Shown here: positions 10,901-21,407 of the stretch, piece after piece | Layout: each line of letters starts with the position of its first letter | Numbering within the stretch: position 1 is the first letter of the stretch | NCBI GenBank assembly: GCA_017562135.1 | Contig: QEYB01000921.1 | Span: 1,054,001-1,118,000, forward strand | From: Dipylidium caninum | Lineage: Eukaryota > Platyhelminthes > Cestoda > Cyclophyllidea > Dipylidiidae | Reading direction: 5' to 3' | DNA: 64,000 nucleotides | Made by a program: the position numbers and the translations under genes | The notes under the pieces: generated by a model | Seen by the model: the letters and a program-made list of their open reading frames with translations, nothing else | Databases searched by the model: none | What the model was told of the DNA's origin: nothing

Positions 10901-12573
10901 TTCCATAAGACTGGCACTTTTCCATGTGAAGTTTGCCTCATAAAGCCTTCTTCAGACCAACTAGCTGCACGTACTGTTTCAATTTGTCATTGCAACACAA
11001 TACCACAGAGATTATTTCAATCATTTCTTGATGCACCTGTCGGGCAGTTTTATGTCCTTTGCTCACACTTTTATGACCAACACAATGTGCTGTTATATTT
11101 TGAGGGGGTGTTAAGTCAGACAGTTCGCGGCCATCGAAGTCCAGCCGTTTAAGAATGTTAGAGTTTGCACACAAGGGAATCCAAATAACTTGTAGAAGGA
11201 AGTTTCCGTTGTGATTGCAAAATGGTTCTACCGAGCCTTCGAAGGCCCACAGGCCAAAACAATGGGATGCGGATAGACGCTCGTGTGAGGTGCGTAAAGA
11301 TAACTCACGAATTTTTTCAACAGGAACATGCATTATCATCATTCCTAAATGCAAATGTAGCGACCACTGGAGCGATATTTTACATTATGGTGGACAAATA
11401 TTTGTCCACCGCATTCGCCACACCAATCTCTCCGTGTCCAATTCATCAGAGTGCGTGCTCAAAACCTCCAAATTTCTACTAAATATACAAATTTTCAGTG
11501 TGAAGCCTAGGTAATCATTAAGCATGACCCGTAATTTGGGTAAGAATTGACTCGTCTGTCAACACTTGACCTTTGACACGAACGCAAATTACACGATAAA
11601 GGAAATTTACTATAACTCACGTTCCTTACGCAAAGGCCTTCGTGTATGCGCTGCGCTCGACCATTGCGCAGGTGTTTGAACTGGACCAGTGAAGAAAAAA
11701 TATCGGTTTGGGGGTGGGGATCAAATATGCCTTAAGTTTTTTTTTTTCATTTCTGGCTTGAAATTAAACTGTGCAGCCATTATTCGGTGGTGGTGGTGGT
11801 GGTGGGAAGTAGATCGTCAACTTCGATGAGGTGGACGAAAAAGTCCACAGATTTCTTGCCGAGAAATTATGTGTCATGGACTTGGGGCTTTAAAATTTCC
11901 AATTTTTAAATAATCCTCCGTTCATTTGCCAAATCGTGAAAACATTATTAAATTGCACATTGATATATTAAAATGATATTATGCGATTTTGAAAAGCGGA
12001 AATTAGTTTAACGCAATTGGGTATAATCAGAGAAGATAAATATATATGGATGAGCTACGGACTTTAAGCTTGCTATTTCTTTAAATATTTAGGAGAGGAA
12101 AAGCGAAACTCACGACTTTTTAGGTGGCTTTCCTTAGCGACGGCGGCAGATGCAAGATCTCGGTTTCTCAGGTAGTCTTAAAAGTAGCAGAAGTAAAAGT
12201 CATAAGAAGTTGCAAGTATTGCGAAACACCCTCTGTTTGTCACGTAATATACATCATGCACAGACGGATCGGAGGCATAGACTTCACATAAAGGGAGGCT
12301 GTCAGACAATAACTTGCTGTCCAACATTATATCCCAGTTTCTTCTACGCCTATTCGACTTTATTTGCTGGCGTCATCGCCTCAAAGGCCTTTCATATATC
12401 CGCATGCCCACGTAATGGATGCTTCTATCACAAACATAAAAGTGGCCTCCTCTTTTTGCCTTGAGGTGGAGAGAAGAACTAGATGTTCGGTGTATTTCGG
12501 CCGTCCAAACACAGGAATTGGACTTACTACTCAATACGAAGTTCCCGTACTCGTCTCTGTAAGCATTCGCCAT
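4905..12573 (-). CDS. Unrecognised micro-exon gene, about 240 aa, 14 coding exons
   Basis: Exons in coding order: 12528-12573, 12114-12176, 11630-11680, 9800-9973, 9093-9128, 8941-9003, 8525-8551, 8155-8193, 7276-7317, 7058-7081, 6809-6841, 5728-5763, 5052-5090, 4905-4954. Each junction is GT..AG, nearly all donors are GTAAGT-like, and every intron is phase 1. The sum is 723 nt, giving 240 aa and a TAA stop at 4905-4907. The start ATG ends at 12573, and an in-frame TGA lies upstream at 12628-12630. The protein starts MANAYRDEYGNFVLS. A middle segment (large exon 9800-9973) has a DSDSDSDSDGE acidic stretch and Cys pairs (CCSSCGG, CCSCTCSC). Next come a basic segment (RRKNRTKSNGRKHK), a serine run, then a proline-rich tail ending FRELCGYRDGL. 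I see no signal peptide or membrane segment. I do not recognise the family. The joint consistency of frame and splice sites makes it very likely real. Confidence 0.82.
5052..9128 (-). other. Run of nine consecutive symmetric micro-exons
   Basis: From 9128 down to 5052 the gene carries nine exons of 36, 63, 27, 39, 42, 24, 33, 36 and 39 nt. All begin after the first base of a codon and end one base into a codon, so any subset can be skipped without changing frame. Encoded pieces include RKNRTKSNGRKH, DQSTKKKT, NIREKTMFASADSG, ECYHRCKTPRDQMP, RRSGGHSS, LNTEIRPGPYG, TNPRPDVALYPL and RTFVGPPDHPMYQ (boundary residues are shared with neighbours). Introns between them range from about 90 nt to about 1 kb. 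Known family context: schistosome micro-exon genes have this layout, but they usually encode secreted proteins with a signal peptide, which I do not see here. Confidence 0.82.
11621..11630 (-). promoter_or_regulatory. Tandem alternative splice donors 9 nt apart
   Basis: The third exon of the micro-exon gene (acceptor side at 11680) can end at 11630, before GTAAGG, or at 11621, before GTGAGT. Both leave the same phase, so the choice adds or drops three residues (about RKE) before the acidic segment. Both donors are close to consensus. Which one is used cannot be decided from sequence. Confidence 0.5.
11786..11805. repeat. GGT microsatellite
   Basis: A run of GGT triplets lies in the intron between exons 3 and 4 of the micro-exon gene. 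It is a simple repeat with no coding role visible. Confidence 0.85.
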
Positions 12574-12629
12574 GCTTTCGAAGGTCCTCTCGCCTGAGCA
12601 CTGATTGCGCTTAACAAGGGTCTTTAATC

Positions 12630-14870
12630 AAATGACATATTATTACTAGATCTTCGCTGCGCGCCCTTTGATTGGTCAGTGGATCAAGATTCCTCCTGTT
12701 TTAATTAGTCCCTCTCCTCGAACTGCGCGAGCACGTAGAGGTGCCTGAAATATTTTGCACCTCCTTAGTGCACAAATGACTTTCGAAACTCAAACTCCCC
12801 CCCCCCCCCCCTTCTGGATGCCATTGGGCAGTTCTCTCCCACCCTTTGACAGCGCCTATGACGGCGGCGAGGGATTCGAGGCGAATTAAGTCTCTCCTTT
12901 GGGAATCAAGCCTGTTAATATTTTTTAATAATAAGGCAGTCTTGTCCCAAGTGGAAAAGCTTGAAGAACACTGGGAAGTATTTAGTCATAGTGGCTTTTT
13001 TCTTGATTTTATCATACGTGACACGTATCCGAGTAGTCTGTGTGCAACACCGCCGTGTTATTCCCAAACGCTAAAATAGGCACATCATTTTTTTTGCCTT
13101 TCTACCAATAAGAAATAAACTTTGGTTATAATTTAAGTTTCACTAACATAGATAAACTGGAAAGTTACACGTAAAGTAAGTAGAGGTTAAATAAAGTCAG
13201 TGGAAGATTTCGACTCTTTTACTTTTGCCAGGCACAATTTTATTAAAAATATAATGGGAGAGTAAAATTTAACTGTGCATTCTAAATCATAACAGAGATT
13301 GTGAAATTTGTCGCCTCTTTGTGTACACAAGCCTGGAGACTTCGTGGAATAATAAAATAGATACTCCTCTTAGGTGGGACTCAAAGCCGTAAGGGAAGTT
13401 GTTCTCAACAACTCAGCATATCCACGTGTGAATACGTCTTAAGCGGGGCAGGAGGCATTTAGTCCGGTTGATTAGCCTCTGCTCGAGTGTGGAGGTCTTC
13501 ATCGCATGGTTTGGGACTCCAACAACCAATTCATTCGCTTTCCGACACCCGAAAACTATGGATCTATGCCCGTGAATACGACGCATTCGGTGACCGACAC
13601 TGGGGAAAGCTTACAGACGCCCGACTTAAAGTTCGAGCAGTTCAGTAATGCCTCTGGCATTACTAAATTATGTCGAGTTTTCCGCAGTTCCATGTGTGAA
13701 AACGCAAAACGCACACAAACTCGTTAATGTAATAGCTCCATTCTAATTGCTGAGTAATTCAATTTATTCGTGTGCCAACGACGAGAGGAACACTGCGGTC
13801 CGAAAATTACGGAAATTGAATTATCGGTCGAAAAGTGCCCCTTTCCTCCCAATCTGCGGCATTTTCGCCCTCTTTGAAGGTCCTCAGACAGATCAAAGTA
13901 CACCGGTGTGATCAATTTGTGAAAGACTGCCAAAAGTCAGAGACCAGCGCTGAAACAGCCAATCTCAGGACTGGGAAAGTCAGGTGAGGAGTCATAGATC
14001 ACACGACAGGTGATTGGTGGGCTTTATGCAACACACACACCCACACACACGCACCATCCGACCAACAACATTGGAGCAATTGACAAGCCGGGCTTCCTCA
14101 CTGATTCATACCAGGAGTCGCGTGTATGCTCAACTTCGAAGTCGTCGTAGCGATTAGTCTTTGAGCCCAGACACGCCCTTATCAAGCTTAGGTGAGAGAA
14201 GTTGGATCTGTTTTTCACCGAGGGACCTCGCCTTTCCACTTGTCGTCGGTTCTTTTTCTTCTCTACCAACTAACGCAAGTATCAGGAATGTGTCCTCATC
14301 TCTTCTGTTTACTTGCAATGATTGGCGGTGATTCCCTCTTTCATGGTCTCATGGACAGGCGGAACAGTAAAATAACGTAACGTCAATACGATGCTAGTGG
14401 AATGGAAGGGGACTTATCACACGAGTAAATAACCACAATCATCCAATTGAGTTGTCAAAATGCCAAAACATTCCAAACTAGACTGTTGACTCGAAAGATC
14501 CGCAGTGAAAAGGAGCTTGGGACGTGACTCATGATTGAGCCACTCGAGTGCCACGGGGCCACTACGCACAACGAGGTTGATTTGAGCTGCGGAGGTTGGA
14601 GAGAGAAAGTGTACTCACGCCTATCGCATACAAAAACGCCACTTAGCTTAATGTAGTTAATGCGATTAATCAAGTATTCCCAACGAATGATACTCAAGAC
14701 AGAAAATGTAAGACGACAGCTTATTCACATAATCGTTGCACAAGCCAATCCACCAAACCCGCACTAAGCAATGCTGTAAGGTTTCAAAGGCTAAGACTGA
14801 AAGCCCAGAACAAGAAATTTCAGCCTTCAGTAGGGGTGGAATGCAAAAGAACGGAGGACCAGAGCAGTTT
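12630..14870. other. Intergenic region between micro-exon gene and IMPDH 3' end
   Basis: No conserved protein is found. It holds a run of 15 C at 12797-12811 and a CA-rich stretch near 14032-14052. A possible alternative 5' exon of the micro-exon gene (14619-14692, minus) is discussed under findings. The promoter of the micro-exon gene should lie at the left part of this stretch, but I see no clear TATA element. Confidence 0.4.
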
Positions 14871-14873
14871 TAA

Positions 14874-14879
14874 TTTATT
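14874..14879 (-). terminator. Poly(A) signal AATAAA for IMPDH
   Basis: On the minus strand AATAAA occurs about 90 nt after the IMPDH stop codon (14970-14972). The distance and perfect hexamer fit a short 3' UTR. Confidence 0.7.
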
Positions 14880-14969
14880 GAAGCAAAATGGCACATATAA
14901 CAGTTATGGGAAGGCTTAAAAGCTATTCACGTAGGGGAATCAAATCCATTAGACACATTGACTAGGCTC

Positions 14970-17900
14970 TCAGAAGAGGCGTTTTTCATATCTAAAAAAG
15001 GACAAGTCACAATTATGAAAGACCGCGTCATAAGAGATTGTCTGACCGACGCCCAGCAATGTATTAAAAATCATCTGAACTACTTCAACTGTGGCCTACA
15101 AAGGAGGAGGGGAGACACCTTTTCGACAACACTGAAAAGTTATAAATCATGACTGACAACACAGGAGCCTACCCATTAATACCTGTGCCTATTCTCGGTA
15201 AAGTATACCTACAAACAGAGGCAATAGTGAAGCTTCGAAATGATCTGGCTATAACCGCGATACCCTTGTCGTTCATATAGGTAAGAGCAAAGGCCGCTTC
15301 ACTTACGAATGAAGGCTATGTACCGAACCCTCGATTTGTGCTGAAGGACTGCGACGCTCGAAACGCAGTTTACCACTGTACATCATTTCGCGAAGAATTT
15401 GAAGGGAACGCGCTCCGATTTGTTGCATGCCGTGTTGTAGACCAGCTGTGAGATAGGGCACCAGTTGATGAATAGAGCCCCGATCCCTGATCGCGCCTGA
15501 TACACCCTGTGCCACCTTGACGGTGTCCTGTTCCGAGAAGTAGCGATTTTGGCTCGATTGATGGGAAGTCATAGCGTCCAGGCTACCCATACCTATAATA
15601 TAAATGTTACTCATAATAAATCAGTAGAATCATTGCAATACATAATTTACGAGGATTTGGTAAAATACAGACAAGAATTTTCAAATATTAAACAGAACAA
15701 GAATATATCGCATAACCATCCAACGGATGAGAATGCTCCCCCCCCCCGATTCATATAACAAGTCAACTCCTCAAGTTAGGAGCAGCACGTGAAAACGGCA
15801 AGAGGCTACCTGCACCACAGCGCCAAATTACCAACAACGATTCTGCAGCGCCTAAATCAACATCCCCGTGAGTTCCAAAATGCATGGAAGATTGGAAGAG
15901 AGGGTTACTCACCGCGGTACTTCTTAACCCTAAATCCTTGTGAAATGAAATATTCGCCAGGAGCTTCCGTTGTGCCCGCCACGAGGGAGCCCATCATCAC
16001 GGTGGAAGCGCCCAAAGAGAGGGCTTTCACAATTGTACCTGCTGCCGAAATGCCACCGTCAGCTAACACTGGCACGTCGTACTTCCGTGCGTAATTCGAC
16101 ACCTAAATTATACAGAAGAGTTGGTCAGGTAGTTCACCAGACAAACACATCTTAAATTGCCGAGTTCACTATAAAAAAAAGGTTGTCACGCGTTAGCAAT
16201 AAAAATTCATTGATTTGCTACCTTGAAAAGTATGAGGTTTTGTTACATCCACAAAGTGAATCATCAAAAGCAAAATCCACGGAAATTTCGACATACAACT
16301 CAAAGCTTCTCTTCAACCACCCGAGTAGAATGTGCATTTCAGACGCAAGAAAAAAAAATGGAAGTGATTCAGTTGCCCTGTGGATGAGAGCGAGTTGAAA
16401 ACAAAGCTGGCAGTATAGTGTTAATTGAAGCGTTTCGTTGAAAGTTAGGTTGTGCTCTTGAAATGCCTACCTGATCAAGATCGCCTAACCGATGCACAGG
16501 AAAGGCTATTCACCCTAGAACCGAATAAAACAAGCACTGAGAGACAATTGCCACTATTATAAAGTGGATGAAAACCACTACAAGGAGAATTTTTGCCATA
16601 CTGACTCAATTTCTGCAATAACCACTTTCTCCGCATATTAGAAAATCAAGGGTAGACTTCAAAGAAGCCTTTAATTGCGGTCTGACAGTCCCCCCACCTA
16701 AAAGGCTAGGACATTGAGAATTCACAACATATCTTCCCATAAATGCCAAGGCCTAAGGAGGCTTAGTGAGGCAGATTAGCACAAGCGGCCACCAAGCTAA
16801 AGAACGGGATACTAGGGACGGGAAAGATGAGGGGATGCATTTGATACCGCCTTTGGTCACTAAGCTGGATAAGGTAAGCCTTCAAGTAGAGAGAAAAAAG
16901 GAGAACGGAGACACACCCAATCGCACTGAGTGTGCACAAGGAAATTATGAGAACTCCATTTGGGAAGTGATTGGGAAAACAATAAAAAAACCTTTTTGGC
17001 TAAGTGACTTTTCCCCTTAAAAGAGGATGACAAAACCGGTGCTCAAATTCGTGAAGTTTTAATAATGAAGACGGTATTACGAGAAAAAAAAAAGCAAAAC
17101 CACCAGATTTCGTAAGATTCAAAGTAGACCCGGACTTTTTGTCAGACTTTTGATCGACCCAGAAAAAGGTGGCAAACATTTTAAAAGATGGCAAAAATGT
17201 TTTGGATAGAGAACCACTACAAGATTGTGCAAGATTTCATTTTACGCAAAGGTTCTCACAGTTTGAATTAATTGCCTGAAACCATGAAAAAGGAATTGTT
17301 GACTTCCGGACTAGGGGCTCGTTAACACAAAGGTGTTTGTGTGAAGTCACCGACAAATATTCATGGTTAAACAGAAACTCAATGAGTGTTTATGTCCACC
17401 TTCCGTGAGAGTAATTCAATCAGTTTACAGTCAACTTGTTTCCTCTGCCATCTGCTTCAGTCGTCGCCAGGGAATGGAGCCTACCAACTCGTAATGGCCT
17501 CGACGACGGATATGATTTGATATCCTCCAATCCCATTAGGCCAGAATTTTGACTGCACTTAGGTAGTTAGGTATCCAGTCTACTGCCTTCTACACCAAAC
17601 GACTGTCAGGACAGCCAGGAAACAGGTGGACAAGTAGATTGAAAGTGCTACACTGAACCGATTTGGGGGAGTAGTTGAGAGGATCGAATTACCACTCAAC
17701 TGAAAGACCTGATGTAACCGGTGAAAACGCAACGACGAAAGAGATGACCTGACGAATTGCACTAGGGTTAATTGTTGGCAGGGAACTACTTGTGTTGACG
17801 ATGGGTAAAGGAAAAATTACAATTCGCTAAGGGAAAAGCAGTGGGAAAACCCATGAAAGTAATCCTCCGGCAAGCTCAAGCACATGGAATGTGAGGTGTG

Positions 17901-20900
17901 AAACGGAGAAATTCGCAGACCTCAGGTGGCAATCTACAAACCCATTCAGCACACCAACTGGAGACTTGGGAGATAAATCAAACACAATCTTCCTCATACC
18001 AAGTACACAGACGTGGTTCACGTGGTTCCCGACGGGAACGACAGATTTCATTCATTTATTTACCGTGAACTTACAGACAAAACGTAACAAACATGGAAAA
18101 CTGGGAGCTAGCAAGGCAAGTAACGGTTTTCAGTTTCACCCACACAAACTGTAACGACTACAGAAAAGTACTACAAGCCCGTCATCACAATACTTCCTGA
18201 GGTAACGTTGAAAGTAGCCAAGTAGAAGCGCGCTAAGGTAGCGGCATCTCACCTTGTACACGGCGGTAGCTTGAGAGCGTCCAACAGCTGTGACCTCCTG
18301 GGTGATGCAGATGGATCCGCAGCCCATGCCCACGCGCAGTGCGTCCGCGCCCGCGTCGATGAGGTTCTTCGCTTGGGCGCAGGTCACCACTACACCAAGA
18401 CAGGACACGTCATTGCACTCACGACGCGACTAATTTAGGCGTTGTATTCGGGTAGGAAAACTCCGTTTTTGCGTAAACAAGACCACTTTATGGCTTACGC
18501 AGGAGTCCAGAATGGCGCCTGTTTTCGTCCTATTCTACAGGGCCACTGTAGGGATTTTAATTGTTACAAAGGCTATTTAAGACGAAGATTTATGTATGGG
18601 GATGGAGGTGATGTCGGATACAGGTCAAGAACCTCTGACCTCATATAGGCGGAGTCAAGGGGACATGTCAGAGGAAAAGTGGCGATAATCAGGTGAAAAC
18701 CCATTCTCACATGCTTTAGACGAGATAAACATATCTACGTCTATTATTACAAAAATGAATGTTAAGACGGGAATATCTAACAAGCGAAAGACATTAACTT
18801 CCAATAGTGTATCTGGATAACAAAAGAAATTTTTTCCTTGAGAACGGACAAAACCCATTCCGCAAGGGCACGGCATTGAATACGGATTAAAATGGGTTTG
18901 ACATTAAGATAAGAAACACAACTCTATTTCAGAATTACGCCCTAACTCTCAATAAAAACAGTATTCTCTCCCATTTTAAGGGGAGTAAAGTGAAATTACA
19001 CACGAAAAGTGTTCTAATTGGCCTTATAGGCAAACCTGAAATCTGCCGCGATTGTAAACAACCACGTAAACACGAAAATCAGTGGCGCTTAATATTTATT
19101 ACAAATGGCATTAGAACACTACGTGAGTAAACGTATTGGCTACCAGGGGCCCGGAAGTAAAGGATTGACAAACGTTTCTAGTGCAAACACTTGTTTAACA
19201 ACGTGACACTTCTAGTCTTTGATATGATAATCACTAAGACTTGTCAACGTTGCGGTCGGCGTACCGGCCATTTCCAATGGAAACTAAAATGTCATTATGT
19301 AGGCAGTAAACTGATCTTGCAAAGTGCACAATAAAGGAAAGGGGATGGAATTATAAACCATTTTGGCTACACACCACGAAACTGAGATAAAACGCTAATC
19401 AAAGTCTTTTTACTTTAGAGTACATACAATGATAAACAAGGAGTATGAGATTCTGAAGGATACGAGTGGCCAATTTCCCCAACCGAATTAGTTAACACCT
19501 GAGACTCATTCCCTACAAAAGCTTATTGTGAGAGGCGTCCATAAAGATTAATTATCAGCGACGCCACCATAGGTGTGTCTGAGTATCTTTGTTAAAATAC
19601 GCACCAGAGAAAACTGGTAAATTCAGTGCAGATAGATTTTGGTAGACATACCATTACCAGCGATCACGTCAACATGTGGGTAGGCTGATTTGAGGCGTTT
19701 CAACATGTCCAGTTGAAAGATGCTGTTGCCCTGTGAGGAGTCCTGGTTGAAGTAAAGAGTAACAAGCGTAATTCACTATTTGTTGTCTATCATACCAGTT
19801 CTTTCTTAGTTTACATTCAAGATAATAAATGTATATTTTCCTGGTAGGGAATAAACCGGTGGGACTGCAAAATTATTGCAGGGTTTGAAAGTGGCAGAAA
19901 ATTAGTCGTAGTGTTATTATCTCCTTGTCGATTACATCAGGCAACACATACCAAAAGCAAGAAATCGACGCCAGCATCGAGGAGGGCTGACGCCCGATCC
20001 CAACCATCAGTATGCGTCGAGATGGCTCCTCCAACCAAAATGCGTTTCCTGAAATTGAAAATTAGGATTTAGGTGACACAAAGTAACATTTTCGTATAAG
20101 CCAATCTTCAACGCATAAATCTTTAGACGTCATTGGTTGTGAAAGTCAAGAATGTTTCCGGAATTTAATAACTAAACAAAAGTAAAACAGAGGGTTTTTG
20201 AAAGCAATGATTTATAAGCGAAAAATAAGGGGCAATTACAAAAAGAAACTGGAGAAGGATTAATAACAAATAGAAATGACTACTAACCTTGAGTCCTTAG
20301 AAGAAAGAGGATGCCTCAAATTCTTCTTTAAGTCTGTTCGGGATATGATGGAAACTAGCTCATTGTTTTCATTAATGATTGGAAGCTTTCCTATAAAAGC
20401 AAAATAAATTTTAAAATGTATTGTGAAGCTCGTAAATATGATTGTATCCACCTTACCTTTTTTACTTTTTTGCATAATTTTGTTCGCTTCAGACAGATGA
20501 ATACCATGATTCGCTGTAACAAGGGAATCAAACGGTGTCATGACCTAAAATATCATAAAAAATTAATGTACGGGAAATCCTTAAATTCTAAAAACCTTTT
20601 TTTGTTGGGAAAATGTCAATCGTGAACACAAAGTATAAGCAAATCACTAACCTCAGAGATTGGACAAGTTAACTGCGTTGCGTCCAGAAAATCGATGTCC
20701 CGCAGAGTAACTAAACCCAGAAGTCTACCCCCAATTTTCCCCGTATCAGTGATAGGAATTCCACTAAATCCGTGATCCTTCCTAGTCTGAAGGATGTCAG
20801 CTGGTGTACTATCTGGTCCCATTACGATAGGATCCAAAATAAAGCCCTGTTCGTATTTCTAAAATGAGTGATTATTTTGGAAAATCAACCCATGACATAC

Positions 20901-21407
20901 CTTGACCTTCTTTACTTCGTTAACTTGATAGTCGATAGAGCAGTTGTTGTGGACTACACCAACACCACCGCACAGCTAGATGTAACAAAGAAACTACTGA
21001 ACCTACACCCATTGCAATAGCCATGTTGGATTCAGTTACGGTGTCCATTGGTGAGGACACGAAAGGAAGCTTAATGTCAATATGTTTCGTTAAGCGAGTA
21101 GAAAGATCAACTTCACTAGCGAGGAAATCCAAATAACCGGGTAAAATGATAAAATCGCTACAATTAAGAGAATTCCATGATGCCGAAAAATCCATACAAG
21201 CAAACCCATCTACACAACCAGTAGATATCGATTAATGCGCAAAACAAGAAACATAGATAGCATTGATGTATAACAAAGGGATTAGGGCAAAGCCATTAAA
21301 TTATGCATGCGCTGAATCAATGGAACATACTTGTATGTAATACCAGATTGTTCACCGAATAAATCGTGCGCGGACATCCCATCTTCGTATGAAATATCTC
21401 CAGCCAT
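14970..21407 (-). CDS. IMPDH: Inosine-5'-monophosphate dehydrogenase (IMPDH), complete
   Basis: IMPDH oxidises IMP to XMP with NAD+, the rate-limiting cytosolic step of guanine nucleotide synthesis. Exons in coding order: 21331-21407, 21007-21157, 20901-20975, 20652-20858, 20457-20544, 20288-20390, 19952-20048, 19652-19742, 18253-18389, 15913-16102, 15307-15592, 14970-14991. They sum to 1524 nt, 507 aa, against 514 aa for human IMPDH. The N-terminus starts [17 protein letters not shown], followed by the barrel start with [12 protein letters not shown]. The two CBS domains (about residues 107-235) include [13 protein letters not shown] and [15 protein letters not shown]. The catalytic loop [12 protein letters not shown] has the active Cys at about residue 324. 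The flap ([12 protein letters not shown]) and the C-terminus (VHSLHSYEKRLF) are intact. All phases agree. Residue 320 is Cys where the human enzyme has Ser. The functional call is secure; only the exact 5' UTR is unknown. Confidence 0.97.
20976..21006 (-). other. 31-nt mini-intron in IMPDH (intron 2)
   Basis: Between MAIAMG and LCGGVG of IMPDH lies a GTAGGT...CTAG intron of only 31 nt. Removing exactly these bases restores the frame and the conserved barrel segment, whereas reading through gives a frameshift and stops. The next intron (20859-20900) is also tiny, 42 nt. Such mini-introns are known in flatworms and differ from the 2 kb introns in the same gene. Confidence 0.85.
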
